The position numbers and the translations under genes were made by a program. From Deltaproteobacteria bacterium (lineage in GTDB: Bacteria > Myxococcota_A > Polyangia > Polyangiales > JADZFZ01), in NCBI GenBank assembly GCA_020854145.1, contig JADZFZ010000104.1:1-48074 (forward strand): a stretch of DNA of 48,074 nucleotides, given 5' to 3'. The notes under the pieces were generated by a model. It had not been told where the DNA came from. It made no database searches and worked only from the letters and a program-made list of their open reading frames with translations. Position 1 is the stretch's first letter. Each line of letters opens with the position of its first letter. Of this stretch, positions 1 to 9,794 are shown piece after piece.

Positions 1-39
1 ATCTACGGGCGAAGGCGTGCCCGGTGTCAACGGGTTACG

Positions 40-1092
40 GTGACGAGCGTGCGCTCGACCGGTGACAGGCGTCAGCTCGGGCTGTTCGCCGGGGAGATTG
101 CGCCGGCCGAGGTCGCCGCGACTCGCGACGAGGGGCAGAGCGCCGCGCCCGACGACGTCGTGGTCCCGTCACCCGACGACGTGGAGCTGGCGGCCCGGCT
201 GCCTGCGGAGCTCTATCTCGGGACGTCGAGCTGGAGCTTCCCGGGCTGGACGGGGCTCGTCTACGGATCGGCCCGCAGCGAGGCGGCGCTCGCGAGAGAC
301 GGGCTTCGCGAGTACGCGCGCCACCCGCTCTTGCGCACCGTGGGCATCGACCGTGGGTATTACGCGCCCATCCCGGAGGCCGACTATGCCCGCTACGCGG
401 AGCAGCTGCCCGACGACTTCCGGTGCGTGGTGAAGGTGTGGGACGCGATCACGACGCGGCGGTTCCCGCGGCACGCGCGGTGGGGGGCGAAAGGGGGAGA
501 ATCGAATCCGGATTATCTGCATCCGGGCGTGTTCGCGGAGCACGTGCTCGCGCCGTGCGCCCAGTCGTTCCTGAAGCACCTGGGAGCTCTCGTGCTCGAG
601 TTCCCGCCATCGCCTCCGGACGAACGACCCGAGCCCGCGCGATTCGCGGACGAGCTCGCGGCGTTCTTCTCGGTGGTGCCGCGGGGATTCCCGTACGCGG
701 TGGAGATTCGCGATCGGGCGTTGCTGTGCGAGCCCTATCTCGCGGCGCTGCGGGAGCACGAGGTCGTGCACGTGATCAACTATTGGTCGTGGATGCCGAC
801 GCCGCGCGAGCAGATTCGAATCGCGGGGATATTGACCGGTCCGTTCGGGCTCGCGCGATTGATGCTCAGGCCGGGCACGCGCTACGAGGACAGGAAGTCC
901 GCGATGGCGCCGTTCGATCGGATTCGCGATCCCGACCCGGAGATGCGCGCGTCGGTCGTGGACCTGTGGGAGCTCGTCGAGTCGCGGGGCATGCCGCTCT
1001 TCGTGACGATCAACAACAAGGCGGAGGGGTCGGCCCCGCTGACGGCGCGTGCCATCGCAGAAGGCGTCGTGGCGCGGCGCGCCCTGCGGTGA
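40..1092 (+). CDS. DUF72 family protein
   Basis: Translation has LYLGTSSWSFPGWTGLVYG near the N-terminus and a C-terminal FVTINNKAEGSAPLTA, typical of DUF72. Confidence 0.85.
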   Translation: MTSVRSTGDRRQLGLFAGEIAPAEVAATRDEGQSAAPDDVVVPSPDDVELAARLPAELYLGTSSWSFPGWTGLVYGSARSEAALARDGLREYARHPLLRTVGIDRGYYAPIPEADYARYAEQLPDDFRCVVKVWDAITTRRFPRHARWGAKGGESNPDYLHPGVFAEHVLAPCAQSFLKHLGALVLEFPPSPPDERPEPARFADELAAFFSVVPRGFPYAVEIRDRALLCEPYLAALREHEVVHVINYWSWMPTPREQIRIAGILTGPFGLARLMLRPGTRYEDRKSAMAPFDRIRDPDPEMRASVVDLWELVESRGMPLFVTINNKAEGSAPLTARAIAEGVVARRALR

Positions 1093-1204
1093 GCCGACAC
1101 CCGGAAGGCGCGGCGCGGCGAGCGGCCGCCGAACCTCCGACGGGCCGCGCGCGTCGGGCGCCCGCCAGGCACCGGTGGATTCGAGGAAAGGCTTGACGGG
1201 CTCA

Positions 1205-1243
1205 GTACTGACGTGTCAGTTTGACGACCTGACACGCGAGTAC
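1205..1243. promoter_or_regulatory. Palindromic putative TetR operator overlapping a promoter
   Basis: GTAC(tga)CGTGTCAG-N9-CTGACACG(cga)GTAC, symmetric about 1224; TTGACG -35-like hexamer at 1193; ends 2 nt before the first ATG of the TetR gene. Confidence 0.6.
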
Positions 1244-1245
1244 CG

Positions 1246-1938
1246 ATGGCGTACGCAGGCTACATGGCCGGACCGGAGAGGCGCCGGCAGATTCTCCACG
1301 CTGCGAAACGGGTGTTCGCGGCGCGCGGCTACCACGACACGAACATCAGCCACATCTGCGAGGACCTCGGGATTGGCCGAGGAACGCTCTATCAGTACTT
1401 CGGCAGCAAGAAGGAAGTCTTCGCGGCCATCATCGAGGACTTGCTCGAGCGGCTTCGCAAGGTCGTGGAGTCGCGACCTGCGCTCGTGATGCCGCCGCGT
1501 GTGCGTCCGGAGACGGCGCTGAGATTCTCCACGAGCCGGCTGCGCGAGGTCCTCGGGGCGGTTTTCGAGGACGAGGCGAGCCTGCGGATCCTGCTGCGCG
1601 AGGCCGTCGGGCTCGACGTGGACATCGACGCGATCATCCGCGCCGTCGACGAGATCGTGATCGCGGCGTGCGTCGGCGACATCGAGGCGGCGCAGAGGGC
1701 CGGCCTGGTGATCGACGGGGTCGACGCGCGACAGGTGGGGCTCCTGATGATCGGGGGGATCCAGAAGCTCGCGCTCGACGAGCTCGCGCGGCCGGGGCGC
1801 GAAGCGGGCGTGGTGGACCTGGACAAGCTGGCCGAGACGGTCGCGCGCGTGCAGCTCTTCGGTGTGTGGAAGACCGAGACTTCGTTTCCCACCCGAGAGC
1901 CTTCGGGTGGGAAGAGCTTCGAAGGAGGGAATCGATGA
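1246..1938 (+). CDS. TetR/AcrR family transcriptional regulator
   Basis: N-terminal HTH: RRRQILHAAKRVFAARGYHDTNISHICEDLGIGRGTLYQYFGSKKEVFAAI; alternative ATG at 1264. Confidence 0.9.
   Translation: MAYAGYMAGPERRRQILHAAKRVFAARGYHDTNISHICEDLGIGRGTLYQYFGSKKEVFAAIIEDLLERLRKVVESRPALVMPPRVRPETALRFSTSRLREVLGAVFEDEASLRILLREAVGLDVDIDAIIRAVDEIVIAACVGDIEAAQRAGLVIDGVDARQVGLLMIGGIQKLALDELARPGREAGVVDLDKLAETVARVQLFGVWKTETSFPTREPSGGKSFEGGNR
1886..1913 (+). promoter_or_regulatory. Perfect 11-bp stem hairpin at the 3' end of the TetR gene, just before the downstream RBS
   Basis: TTCCCACCCGA-GAGCCT-TCGGGTGGGAA. Confidence 0.6.
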
Positions 1939-2981
1939 ATGTCGCGACCGGGCCTCTGGGGCGCTCGTTGACGAGTCGGCTTCGTCGCGATCGGCGCGGC
2001 GCGTTCCCGCCGTACGAGATGATCGATCAGCACGATCGCGAGCACTCGGAGCTGCTCGACGAGAGCGTGCGCGCCGCCGAGGAGAAGAGCAGGAAGCTCG
2101 AGCGCCTCTATCACAACACCACGACGCACGCGTGGGACGGCAAGAAGGTCCTGCAGTCGCTGGTCGAGAAGCACGGCGGGATTCACGTGCCGCCGGACAA
2201 GCGCGAGGCGCTCGGCCACACGTTCACGGTCATCCTCTGGGGCGAGCTGGCCGCGTGGAACGTCGCGGCGGATCTGGCGCGCGCGCTGCCCGACGTGGAC
2301 GCGAAGCTGGCGGCGACCGGTCAGGCGTTCGACGAGGCGCGGCATTTCTACGTGCTGCGCGACTACTTGATGATGTCCGGCGTGCCGCTCCCGCCGCTCG
2401 GACCGCTCGTCCGGCGGGTGCTGACCAGCGTGCTCGATGCGCCGTCGCCGGCAGCGAAGCTGTCGGGGATGCAGCTGCTCGTGGAGAATCTCGCGCTCGC
2501 GATCTTCAGACAGGTCGCCGACGCGCGCGTCGAGCCCGTGTTGACCGATCTGCTCGAGTACATCGAGCGCGACGAGGCGCGTCACGTGGCGCTCGGAGTG
2601 ATGTATCTGCCGAAGCTGCTCGAGCGGACGTCACGCTGGGAGCGAATGCGATTGTGGGCGTTCTCGACGCAGACGTTCCTGTTGACCGTCGGGCACGGGC
2701 GGCGAATGGACCCGCACTGGAAGGCGCTGGGCGTCAATCACCGTGGGCTCGCGCTCCACAGCTTTCGATTGCACCAGCAGATGATGCGGCAGATGAAAGA
2801 GGTCGCCGACAAACGCCCGGGCGAATCGATTCGCGGTGTGTACGGATTGTCGAGCAAGCAGCACCAGCAGCTCATCGATTTCCTGCACCCCGAGCAGCCG
2901 GAATCGATGGGGAATCGCCACCGCGCAGGATTGGCCGCGCTCGACGCCGCCGTGCTGGCCGCCGAGCGCGTCCTGGCCTGA
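1935..2981 (+). CDS. Ferritin-like / diiron domain protein
   Basis: ATGA overlap with TetR stop; helical protein with FDEARHF and ERDEARHVALG (ExxH) metal-ligand motifs; the longer ORF from 1668 is a frame extension. Confidence 0.7.
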   Translation: MNVATGPLGRSLTSRLRRDRRGAFPPYEMIDQHDREHSELLDESVRAAEEKSRKLERLYHNTTTHAWDGKKVLQSLVEKHGGIHVPPDKREALGHTFTVILWGELAAWNVAADLARALPDVDAKLAATGQAFDEARHFYVLRDYLMMSGVPLPPLGPLVRRVLTSVLDAPSPAAKLSGMQLLVENLALAIFRQVADARVEPVLTDLLEYIERDEARHVALGVMYLPKLLERTSRWERMRLWAFSTQTFLLTVGHGRRMDPHWKALGVNHRGLALHSFRLHQQMMRQMKEVADKRPGESIRGVYGLSSKQHQQLIDFLHPEQPESMGNRHRAGLAALDAAVLAAERVLA

Positions 2982-2990
2982 TCGCGCAGC

Positions 2991-4346
2991 TCAATCGAGG
3001 CGGTGGAACTCGATGCGACGATTGCGGGCGCGGCCTTCCTCGGTGTCGTTGGGCGCGCGGGGGCGTGAGGGGCCGTAGCCGCGGGCTTCGAGGCGTGCCT
3101 CGGGGATGCCGTGCTCGACGAGGTACTGGCGGACGCTCTCGGCGCGCTCCTGGCTGAGCTGCCGATTGCGGCTGGCGCGACCCGTGTTGTCGGTGTGGCC
3201 CTGGATCTGGACGCGCACGTCGGGGTTGTCGCGCAGGATCGCGATGGCCCGCGTCAGGATGGGGAAGCTCGCGGGGCGGATCGTGGCCGAGTCGACGTCG
3301 AACTCGATCCCTTCGAGCACGAGCTCGCGCTCCAGGATGGCGCAGCCGCGCGGGTCGACGCGGACGCCGCGTGCCGTGTCGAGGCAGGCGTCGCGGTGGT
3401 CGACGACGCGATCCTGATCGTTGTCGTCGTCGGCGCGGTTGGTGGGGCTGCGATTGTGCTCGACCTCCCAGCCGTCGGGGACGCCGCCGCGATCGGTGTC
3501 GGCGACCCGCGGGTCGCTCTCGTCGGGCTGCCGGCTGCCGTCGTGATTGGCGTCCTCGCGGCCGTCCTGCAGCTCGTCTCCGTCGGAGTCGGGGTTGCGC
3601 GGGTCGGTCCCGCCCTCGACCTCGACGCCGTCGTTCAGGCCGTCGTCGTCGGAGTCGGGATCGTTGGGATCGGTGTTGTGCTGATTCGTCTCGCGCTCGT
3701 CCGAGAGGCCGTCGCCGTCGGTGTCGAGCGCCGCCGTGCGGCCGCCGATCTCGATCGAGAACGAGACGCCGGCGGTCAGGTACGCGTCGGACTCGGAGCC
3801 TTCGACGGATCCGGCGAGCACGTAGGTGAATCGCGCGAACAGGCCGATCTGGAGAGGCTTGATGACGCTGTACTCGTAGCCCACGCCGATGTCGGCGCCG
3901 AATCGTGTGTCGTCGAAGAAGTGGTGAATGCCGATGTGGGCGTCGACCCAGAGATTGCCCCAGATGTCGCCGCCGTCTTCGGTCATGTAGCCCTCGCGAT
4001 TGTCGAGGAACCGGAAGCGGCCGCCGAGACCGAAGGCGTGATCGGTGACGAACGAGTCCCCGGCGGCATTGCTGTCGACCGGGAAATAGGAGAAGCCGTA
4101 GCGGAGCTGGATCGCGAACGGCGTGACGATCTGCCAATCGAACGCGGCGGAGACGTAGGGACCGATACCCGCGCCGAGACCTTCGTCGGCGATGTCGCCG
4201 AGCGCCGGCAACGCGCCACCCAGGTCGAGGTGGAGGTTGAACCGCCCGCTTTCGGCCGACGCGCGCGATGGGGAAAGGGAGACTGCCAGCAGCAGGGGCG
4301 CCGCCAGCAGGACGGACGTCGAAAGGGCTCGCGAGGGTCGGGGCAT
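2991..4346 (-). CDS. OmpA family outer-membrane protein with thrombospondin type 3-like repeats
   Basis: Signal peptide [43 protein letters not shown]...[10 protein letters not shown] repeats; C-terminal [45 protein letters not shown]. Confidence 0.9.
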   Translation of the reverse strand: MPRPSRALSTSVLLAAPLLLAVSLSPSRASAESGRFNLHLDLGGALPALGDIADEGLGAGIGPYVSAAFDWQIVTPFAIQLRYGFSYFPVDSNAAGDSFVTDHAFGLGGRFRFLDNREGYMTEDGGDIWGNLWVDAHIGIHHFFDDTRFGADIGVGYEYSVIKPLQIGLFARFTYVLAGSVEGSESDAYLTAGVSFSIEIGGRTAALDTDGDGLSDERETNQHNTDPNDPDSDDDGLNDGVEVEGGTDPRNPDSDGDELQDGREDANHDGSRQPDESDPRVADTDRGGVPDGWEVEHNRSPTNRADDDNDQDRVVDHRDACLDTARGVRVDPRGCAILERELVLEGIEFDVDSATIRPASFPILTRAIAILRDNPDVRVQIQGHTDNTGRASRNRQLSQERAESVRQYLVEHGIPEARLEARGYGPSRPRAPNDTEEGRARNRRIEFHRLD

Positions 4347-4426
4347 GTCGTGCTCTCGGGTCGTTGGAAGGTGAGCTCGGGACGCGGACGGCCCTGAGGG
4401 GCGCTGGATTGTCCGGAGAAGGCTCT

Positions 4427-5614
4427 TCAGAAGAGCATCGAGACGCGTCCCGTGGCGCCGAGGGATAGCGTGGAGGGTCCCCATCGGTCGAGCCCAATCC
4501 AGGCGTCGATCCCCACACGCGCGCGCTTGCTGCCCGCCTCACCGAAGAGCGCGAGCCGGAAGTCGGTGTTGCCGACGGAATCGTCTCGCGTGGCGGTCGG
4601 AACCGAGACGAGCGCGAGCTCGACGCCCGCCTGCACCGCGTCGCTCGGCAGCAGCCCCAGCGCGGCGATGGCGCGCAGCCCGAGCTCGATGTCGTCGCGG
4701 TTGCCGATGGGGATCCACAGGTCCAGGCCTGCGCGCGCCTGCAGGAACAGCATCCCCGAACGGAACGCGGCGTCCACGAAGGCGCGGGGCGCGATGAGAT
4801 CGAACTCGAGCATGAGGCGATCGGGCAGGTGCGTGAACATCACGCGGTCGGCGGCGAGACGATCGTTGATGTCGTCGCTGTCGTAGACGGGCGCGGCAAT
4901 CCCGCCGCCTGCGCCGAGGGCGACGTTGCGCCCGATGCGCGTGACGAATCGGCCCCATGCCTGCAGGCCGCCGGGCGCGTACGCGAACTCTCCGGGCACG
5001 CTCTCGCCCGCGCCGCCGGCGTAGGCGAACCCGAAGTAGACGCGGCCGCGCGAGGCGGCCACCTCGACCGCGGCCGAGACCGGGACCGCGAGGAGGGTCT
5101 CGGGCTCGATGTCGAACGCGCCGACGCCGACGGCCAGCGTGAGCTCGGTGCCGAGGTCGTCGGCGTGCACGATGCGTGGAAGGAACGGGGCGCGGAGCAT
5201 CGGGCGATCGGAGCGGATCCCCCGCGGCGGCTCGCGGTCGCGCGAGCTCCGCTCGAGGTCGTCTTCGATGCGGACGTGCTGCTCCTCTCGGTCCTCGGCC
5301 GTCGGGAGCGCTTCGTGGCGACCTTCCCGCCGGCGGATGCCGCGCCGGATCGGGCCGGAGACGGGGTCGTCGGAGATGGTCACGGGAGCCTCGCGATCCT
5401 CGGCGTCCTCGGACTCGAGCACGTCGGGGACGCCGTCGCGATCGAGGTCGGGGGGCTCCTCCTGCGCGCGGGCGAGGGCCGACGTGGCCAAGACGGCGGC
5501 AAGCGTCACGACGCAGGCGCCCACGCCCGAGGGATCGAAACCTCTGGCTCTCCACGTGGACGAGGCGCGAAGGATGAAACCGAGGGATGCGCGCACGGCG
5601 CGAGGGTAGCGCAC
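4427..5614 (-). CDS. Predicted secreted/outer-membrane protein
   Basis: Signal-like [28 protein letters not shown] motif; beta-rich C-terminal region; exact start uncertain. Confidence 0.65.
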   Translation of the reverse strand: MRYPRAVRASLGFILRASSTWRARGFDPSGVGACVVTLAAVLATSALARAQEEPPDLDRDGVPDVLESEDAEDREAPVTISDDPVSGPIRRGIRRREGRHEALPTAEDREEQHVRIEDDLERSSRDREPPRGIRSDRPMLRAPFLPRIVHADDLGTELTLAVGVGAFDIEPETLLAVPVSAAVEVAASRGRVYFGFAYAGGAGESVPGEFAYAPGGLQAWGRFVTRIGRNVALGAGGGIAAPVYDSDDINDRLAADRVMFTHLPDRLMLEFDLIAPRAFVDAAFRSGMLFLQARAGLDLWIPIGNRDDIELGLRAIAALGLLPSDAVQAGVELALVSVPTATRDDSVGNTDFRLALFGEAGSKRARVGIDAWIGLDRWGPSTLSLGATGRVSMLF

Positions 5615-5709
5615 GCGGCTCGTCGGGGCGCCAATCCCCGCGCCGACGTGAGCGCGAGCATTGACCTCGGGCGCCCGAAGTTGGAAGACACCGCCGAGGA
5701 GGCGGAGAG

Positions 5710-6891
5710 ATGACGAAGGAAGTCTTCATCGTGGGCGCGGCACGCACGCCCGTAGGCAGCTTTCAGGGGGCGCTCGCGTCGCTCAGCGCGCCGAAGCTCG
5801 GGGCCGTCGCGATTCGAGAGGCCGTGTCGCGTGCCGGGCTCACCAACGACGATCCGGGCGAGGTCTTCGTGGGCAACGTGCTCTCCGCAGGGATCGGGCA
5901 GGCGCCGGCGCGTCAGGCCGCTCGATTCGCGGGGCTGCCGGACCGCGTTCCCGCCACGACGGTGAACAAGGTGTGCGGCTCGGGGCTGCAGTCGGTCGTG
6001 CTCGCGACGCGCGCGTTGCGTCTCGGCGACGTCGAGTGCGCCGTCGCGGGCGGCATCGAGAGCATGTCGAACGTGCCCTACTACCTGCCGAAGGCGCGCA
6101 ACGGGTACCGCATGGGCCACGGGCAGGTGATCGACGGGATGATCCACGACGGTCTCTGGGATCCGTACGGGGACTTCCACATGGGCAACGCGGGCGACAA
6201 GTGCGCGCGCGAGCTCGGCTTCACGCGCGAGCAGCAGGACGAGTTCGCGCGCGAGAGCTATCGGCGCGCGCTCGCAGCCCAGAAAGAAGGGCGATTCGCG
6301 AAGGAGATCGTCGGCGTCGAGGTGCCCGGCGCGAAGGGCGCGACGACCTCGGTCACGGAGGACGAGGAGCCCGGGCGCGGCAACCCGGACAAGATGGCGT
6401 CGCTGCGTCCCGCGTTCGCGAAGGAAGGCACGGTGACGGCCGCCAACGCGTCGAAGATCAACGACGGCGCGGCTGCGGTCGTGCTGGCGACGGGCGAGCA
6501 CGTGAAGGCGAAGGGGCTGCGTCCGATCGCGCGCATCGTCGGCTACGGCGTGCACGCGCAGGCGCCGGAATGGTTCACGACGGCGCCCAGCGGTGCCATC
6601 GCGGACGCGCTGCGGCGCACGGGTCTCGAGACGAAGGACATCGACCTCTTCGAGATCAACGAGGCGTTCGCGGTCGTCGCGATGGCGACGATGAAGGAGT
6701 CGAAGATCGAGCACGCGCGCGTCAACGTCAACGGCGGCGCCGTGGCCATCGGGCACCCGATCGGCGCGAGCGGATCGCGGCTGTTGGTGACGTTGCTCGC
6801 GGCGCTCGAAGCTCAGCAGGCCAAACGTGGCCTCGTGACGTTGTGCATCGGCGGAGGCGAGGCCATCGCCGTGATCGTCGAGCGCGTGTGA
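5710..6891 (+). CDS. Acetyl-CoA acetyltransferase (thiolase)
   Basis: VIVGAARTP-like start, NKVCGSGLQSV, NVNGGAVAIGHPIGASGSR, CIGGGEA. Confidence 0.95.
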   Translation: MTKEVFIVGAARTPVGSFQGALASLSAPKLGAVAIREAVSRAGLTNDDPGEVFVGNVLSAGIGQAPARQAARFAGLPDRVPATTVNKVCGSGLQSVVLATRALRLGDVECAVAGGIESMSNVPYYLPKARNGYRMGHGQVIDGMIHDGLWDPYGDFHMGNAGDKCARELGFTREQQDEFARESYRRALAAQKEGRFAKEIVGVEVPGAKGATTSVTEDEEPGRGNPDKMASLRPAFAKEGTVTAANASKINDGAAAVVLATGEHVKAKGLRPIARIVGYGVHAQAPEWFTTAPSGAIADALRRTGLETKDIDLFEINEAFAVVAMATMKESKIEHARVNVNGGAVAIGHPIGASGSRLLVTLLAALEAQQAKRGLVTLCIGGGEAIAVIVERV

Positions 6892-6897
6892 CGGCTC

Positions 6898-6938
6898 CTC
6901 ACCCTCCTCTCCCCGAAAGGGGAGAGGGTCGGGGTGAG
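6898..6938 (+). terminator. Hairpin with GAAA loop downstream of the thiolase
   Basis: CTCACCC T CCTCTCCCC-GAAA-GGGGAGAGG ... GGGTGAG: 9-bp inner stem, 7-bp outer stem; no clear U-tract. Confidence 0.5.
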
Positions 6939-7011
6939 GGCGAGCGATCGACGAAATGTCTTTCGCTCCGAGCGGACCGTCGTGCGAATCTTCTGCGCCG
7001 TGAGGGAAGGG

Positions 7012-7491
7012 ATGCCGATCGTCCGGTGGCTGGTCGCGATCGTGGCGCTCGCGATCGCTCCAGGGTGCGGCGACGACGATGGCCCGGCGGACACGGGCGC
7101 AGCGGATTCCGGGGGCGACTCCGGCGTCGGCGCGCCCGACACGAGCGCGCCGGATCTGGGCCCGCCCGGGCCGGGATCGTGGCGCACGATCTACGCCGAG
7201 ATCGTTCAGCCGCGGTGCTCTTGCCATCTCACCGGTGGCGGCGAGGGCGGGCTCGAGATGCGGGACGCCGCGCGTGCGCATGCGGCGCTGGTCGAGATGA
7301 TGGCGCTGACCATCCCGTGCAACGACCGAACGCGCGTCGTGCCCGGAGACGCGGCCAACAGCGTCCTCTACCAGAAGATCAGCGGGGAGAATCTCTGCGG
7401 GCCGCGAATGCCGCTCAGCCGCGATCCGCTGCCGCAGGTGGAGATCGATCGAATCCGAACGTGGATCGACGAGGGAGCGAGGAACGACTGA
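7012..7491 (+). CDS. Small cytochrome-c-like lipoprotein with CSCH motif
   Basis: Lipobox-like ALAIAPGCGDDDG; PRCSCHLTGGGEGGLEM...VVPGDAANSVLYQKISGENLCGPRMP...IRTWIDEGA, resembling Planctomycete-type cytochrome C domains. Confidence 0.7.
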   Translation: MPIVRWLVAIVALAIAPGCGDDDGPADTGAADSGGDSGVGAPDTSAPDLGPPGPGSWRTIYAEIVQPRCSCHLTGGGEGGLEMRDAARAHAALVEMMALTIPCNDRTRVVPGDAANSVLYQKISGENLCGPRMPLSRDPLPQVEIDRIRTWIDEGARND

Positions 7492-7922
7492 TGAAGCGTC
7501 GATGGTTGCTCGTGATGGGGTTGGCGCTGGGTGCGAGCGTCGTTGGCTGTGGCGGAGACGACGACGGGACCACGCCCGCGGCCGACAGCGGGCCGCGCGA
7601 TCCCACGTTCACCAACGTCTATACGGGCGTCATCGCGCCTAACTGCTCGTGCCACCTGAGCGCTTCGGGCGCGGGTGGGCTCGTGATGCGCGACCAGGCG
7701 ACCGCGTACGGCAATCTCGTCGGCACCGCGGCACAAGCGGGCGGGATGTGCGAGCCCGGTACGCGCGTCGTGGCAGGGGACGCCGCGGGCAGCGTGCTCT
7801 ACCGGAAGGTGAGCGGCGAGAATCTCTGCGGCGACCGCATGCCGCGCGGCCGCGCGGCGCTCCCGAGCGCGGACATCCAGCTCATCGAGGGCTGGATCGC
7901 CGCGGGTGCCATGAACGATTGA
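7491..7922 (+). CDS. Small cytochrome-c-like lipoprotein with CSCH motif (tandem paralogue)
   Basis: Stop/start overlap TGATG with previous gene; MKRRWLLVMGLALGASVVGCGGDDDG; PNCSCHLSASGAGGLVM...VVAGDAAGSVLYRKVSGENLCGDRMP. Confidence 0.7.
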   Translation: MKRRWLLVMGLALGASVVGCGGDDDGTTPAADSGPRDPTFTNVYTGVIAPNCSCHLSASGAGGLVMRDQATAYGNLVGTAAQAGGMCEPGTRVVAGDAAGSVLYRKVSGENLCGDRMPRGRAALPSADIQLIEGWIAAGAMND

Positions 7923-8863
7923 CCCGACCTCGCGCGGTCACGCTCGGGTGCGTGGCCGGGCTGTCGATCGCGCTCGCGTTCGCGGCTTGCTCGCGTCGCC
8001 CCGGAGACGGGGCGTCGCTGCAGCCCGTCGAGCTGTGGCTCGGTGGCGACGTGCACCTCGGGGCGCGCACACGGCGACTGTTCGCGTCGAAGCTCGACGA
8101 GCTCGCGGGCGCTGCGGGCGTCGTCAATCTCGAAGGGCCCGTGACGGAGCGTCCCGAGCCGTCGAGCGCGAGGCGGCTCGTCAACCATCGCGCCCGGCTC
8201 GGCGTGCTGCGCAGCGGCGGCGTGCGGGTCGCGGGAATCGCGAACAACCATCGCTCCGATCTGGGCGCGGAGGGGACACGCGCGACGGTGGCCGCGCTGC
8301 GCTCCGCCGGGATCACGGCGGCCGGCGACGGCGCGGAGCACGGGGCCGGTGCGGGCACGTTCGTGCAGGGCGGGCGACGCGTCGTGGTCGCAGCCGTCGA
8401 CCTGAGCGCGGGGGCGGCGAACGATCTTCGCGAGCGTCTGGCGGCCGCACGCGCGGAGGGCGACGTGCTGGTCGTGAGCATCCACGTGGTGCAGACGCCG
8501 ACGTTCCTTCCCGGACGGGAGCTGCGCGAGGCCGTCGGCGTGGCGGCGTCGGCGGGCGCGCGCGTCGTCGTCGCGCACGGATCGCACACGTATGGGCCCG
8601 TCGAGCGTCGCGGAGACACGGTGATCGCGTGGGGTCTGGGCAACCTCGTGTTCGATTGCGACTGCTCCCGAGAGCGAGACGGCCTGCTGCTGCGCGTCTC
8701 GATCGACGATGAGAGCGGCGTCCGGGCGCGCATCGTGCCCATCGTCGCGGGGCTCGGCGGCGCGCCGGCGCGCAGGGACGGCGACACGCGACGGGTGCTC
8801 GATCTGCTCGGGGCGATGGGGAGCTCGCCGCTCGACCGAACGCACCGCGTGGGCTCCTTTTGA
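7919..8863 (+). CDS. CapA-like metallophosphatase-fold protein
   Basis: Likely TTG start overlapping previous stop; lipobox-like ALAFAACSRR; ELWLGGDVHLG, VVNLEGPVT, GIANNHRSDLG, VVVAHGSHTYGPVE, AWGLGNLVFDC. Confidence 0.75.
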   Translation: MTRPRAVTLGCVAGLSIALAFAACSRRPGDGASLQPVELWLGGDVHLGARTRRLFASKLDELAGAAGVVNLEGPVTERPEPSSARRLVNHRARLGVLRSGGVRVAGIANNHRSDLGAEGTRATVAALRSAGITAAGDGAEHGAGAGTFVQGGRRVVVAAVDLSAGAANDLRERLAAARAEGDVLVVSIHVVQTPTFLPGRELREAVGVAASAGARVVVAHGSHTYGPVERRGDTVIAWGLGNLVFDCDCSRERDGLLLRVSIDDESGVRARIVPIVAGLGGAPARRDGDTRRVLDLLGAMGSSPLDRTHRVGSF

Positions 8864-8926
8864 GGTCCGCGCGCAGAGCGGATGCCTGTGGACTACGACC
8901 GACCCGCGGCCTAGTCTCGGCGCCCC

Positions 8927-9778
8927 ATGAGTGAGATTGCGAATCTCGGTGTGGTCGGCGCAGGGCAGATGGGGGGCGGCATCGCGCAGGTCGCCGCACA
9001 GCACGGCATCGCGGTGAAGCTCGCCGATGCATCGCTCGCGCTGGCGGAGAAGGGCAAGGCGCGGATCGCGTCCGGGCTCGCGAAGCTCGTCGAGAAAGGC
9101 AAGGTCGAGGCGGCGACGCGCGACGCGCTGCTCGAGCGGATCCACCCCGTCGCCTCGACGCACGACTTCGGTGGGTGCGAGCTGGTCATCGAAGCCGTCA
9201 GCGAGAACTACGAGCTCAAGGCGCGCATCCTTCACGAGGTGGAGGCTACGCTCGGGCCCGACGTGATCCTCGCGAGCAACACGTCGAGCATCTCGATCAC
9301 GAAGCTCGCCGGCGGGACCAAGCGCGCGGATCGGTTCATCGGGATGCACTTCATGAACCCGGTGCCGCTGATGAAGCTCGTCGAGATCATCCGCGCGATC
9401 CAGACCAGCGACGAGACGTACGCGACGACGAAGGCGCTCGCCGAGCGGCTCGGCAAGACCACGATCACTGCGAAGGACGCACCCGGCTTCATCGTCAACC
9501 GCGTGCTCATCCCGCTGCTCAACGAGGCGTGCTTCGCCTTGCAGGAGGGCGTCGGCACTGCCGCCGACATCGATCAGGGATGCAAGCTCGGGCTCAATCA
9601 TCCGATGGGACCGCTCGAGCTGGCCGACTTGATCGGCCTCGACACGTGTCTGTCGATCGCCGAGGTGCTGCACCGCGAGATCGGCGACGACAAGTACCGG
9701 GCGCCGGTGATCCTGCGCAACTACGTCGCGGCCGGCTGGCTCGGCCGCAAGACGGGTCGCGGCTTCTACAACTACTGA
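8927..9778 (+). CDS. 3-hydroxybutyryl-CoA / 3-hydroxyacyl-CoA dehydrogenase
   Basis: GVVGAGQMGGGIAQVAAQHG, ASNTSSISITKLA, GMHFMNPVPLMKLVEII, NHPMGPLELADLIGLD. Confidence 0.95.
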   Translation: MSEIANLGVVGAGQMGGGIAQVAAQHGIAVKLADASLALAEKGKARIASGLAKLVEKGKVEAATRDALLERIHPVASTHDFGGCELVIEAVSENYELKARILHEVEATLGPDVILASNTSSISITKLAGGTKRADRFIGMHFMNPVPLMKLVEIIRAIQTSDETYATTKALAERLGKTTITAKDAPGFIVNRVLIPLLNEACFALQEGVGTAADIDQGCKLGLNHPMGPLELADLIGLDTCLSIAEVLHREIGDDKYRAPVILRNYVAAGWLGRKTGRGFYNY

Positions 9779-9794
9779 CCGCGGGAGCGCTCCT

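Noticed and set aside
3111-4397. 428-aa plus-strand ORF rich in V/D/A
   Set aside because: Antisense of the OmpA/TSP3 gene; composition mirrors the repeat region
4422-4436. GCTCTTC-A-GAAGAGC palindrome at the end of the minus-strand outer-membrane gene
   Set aside because: Short, loop too small for a convincing terminator, no U-tract
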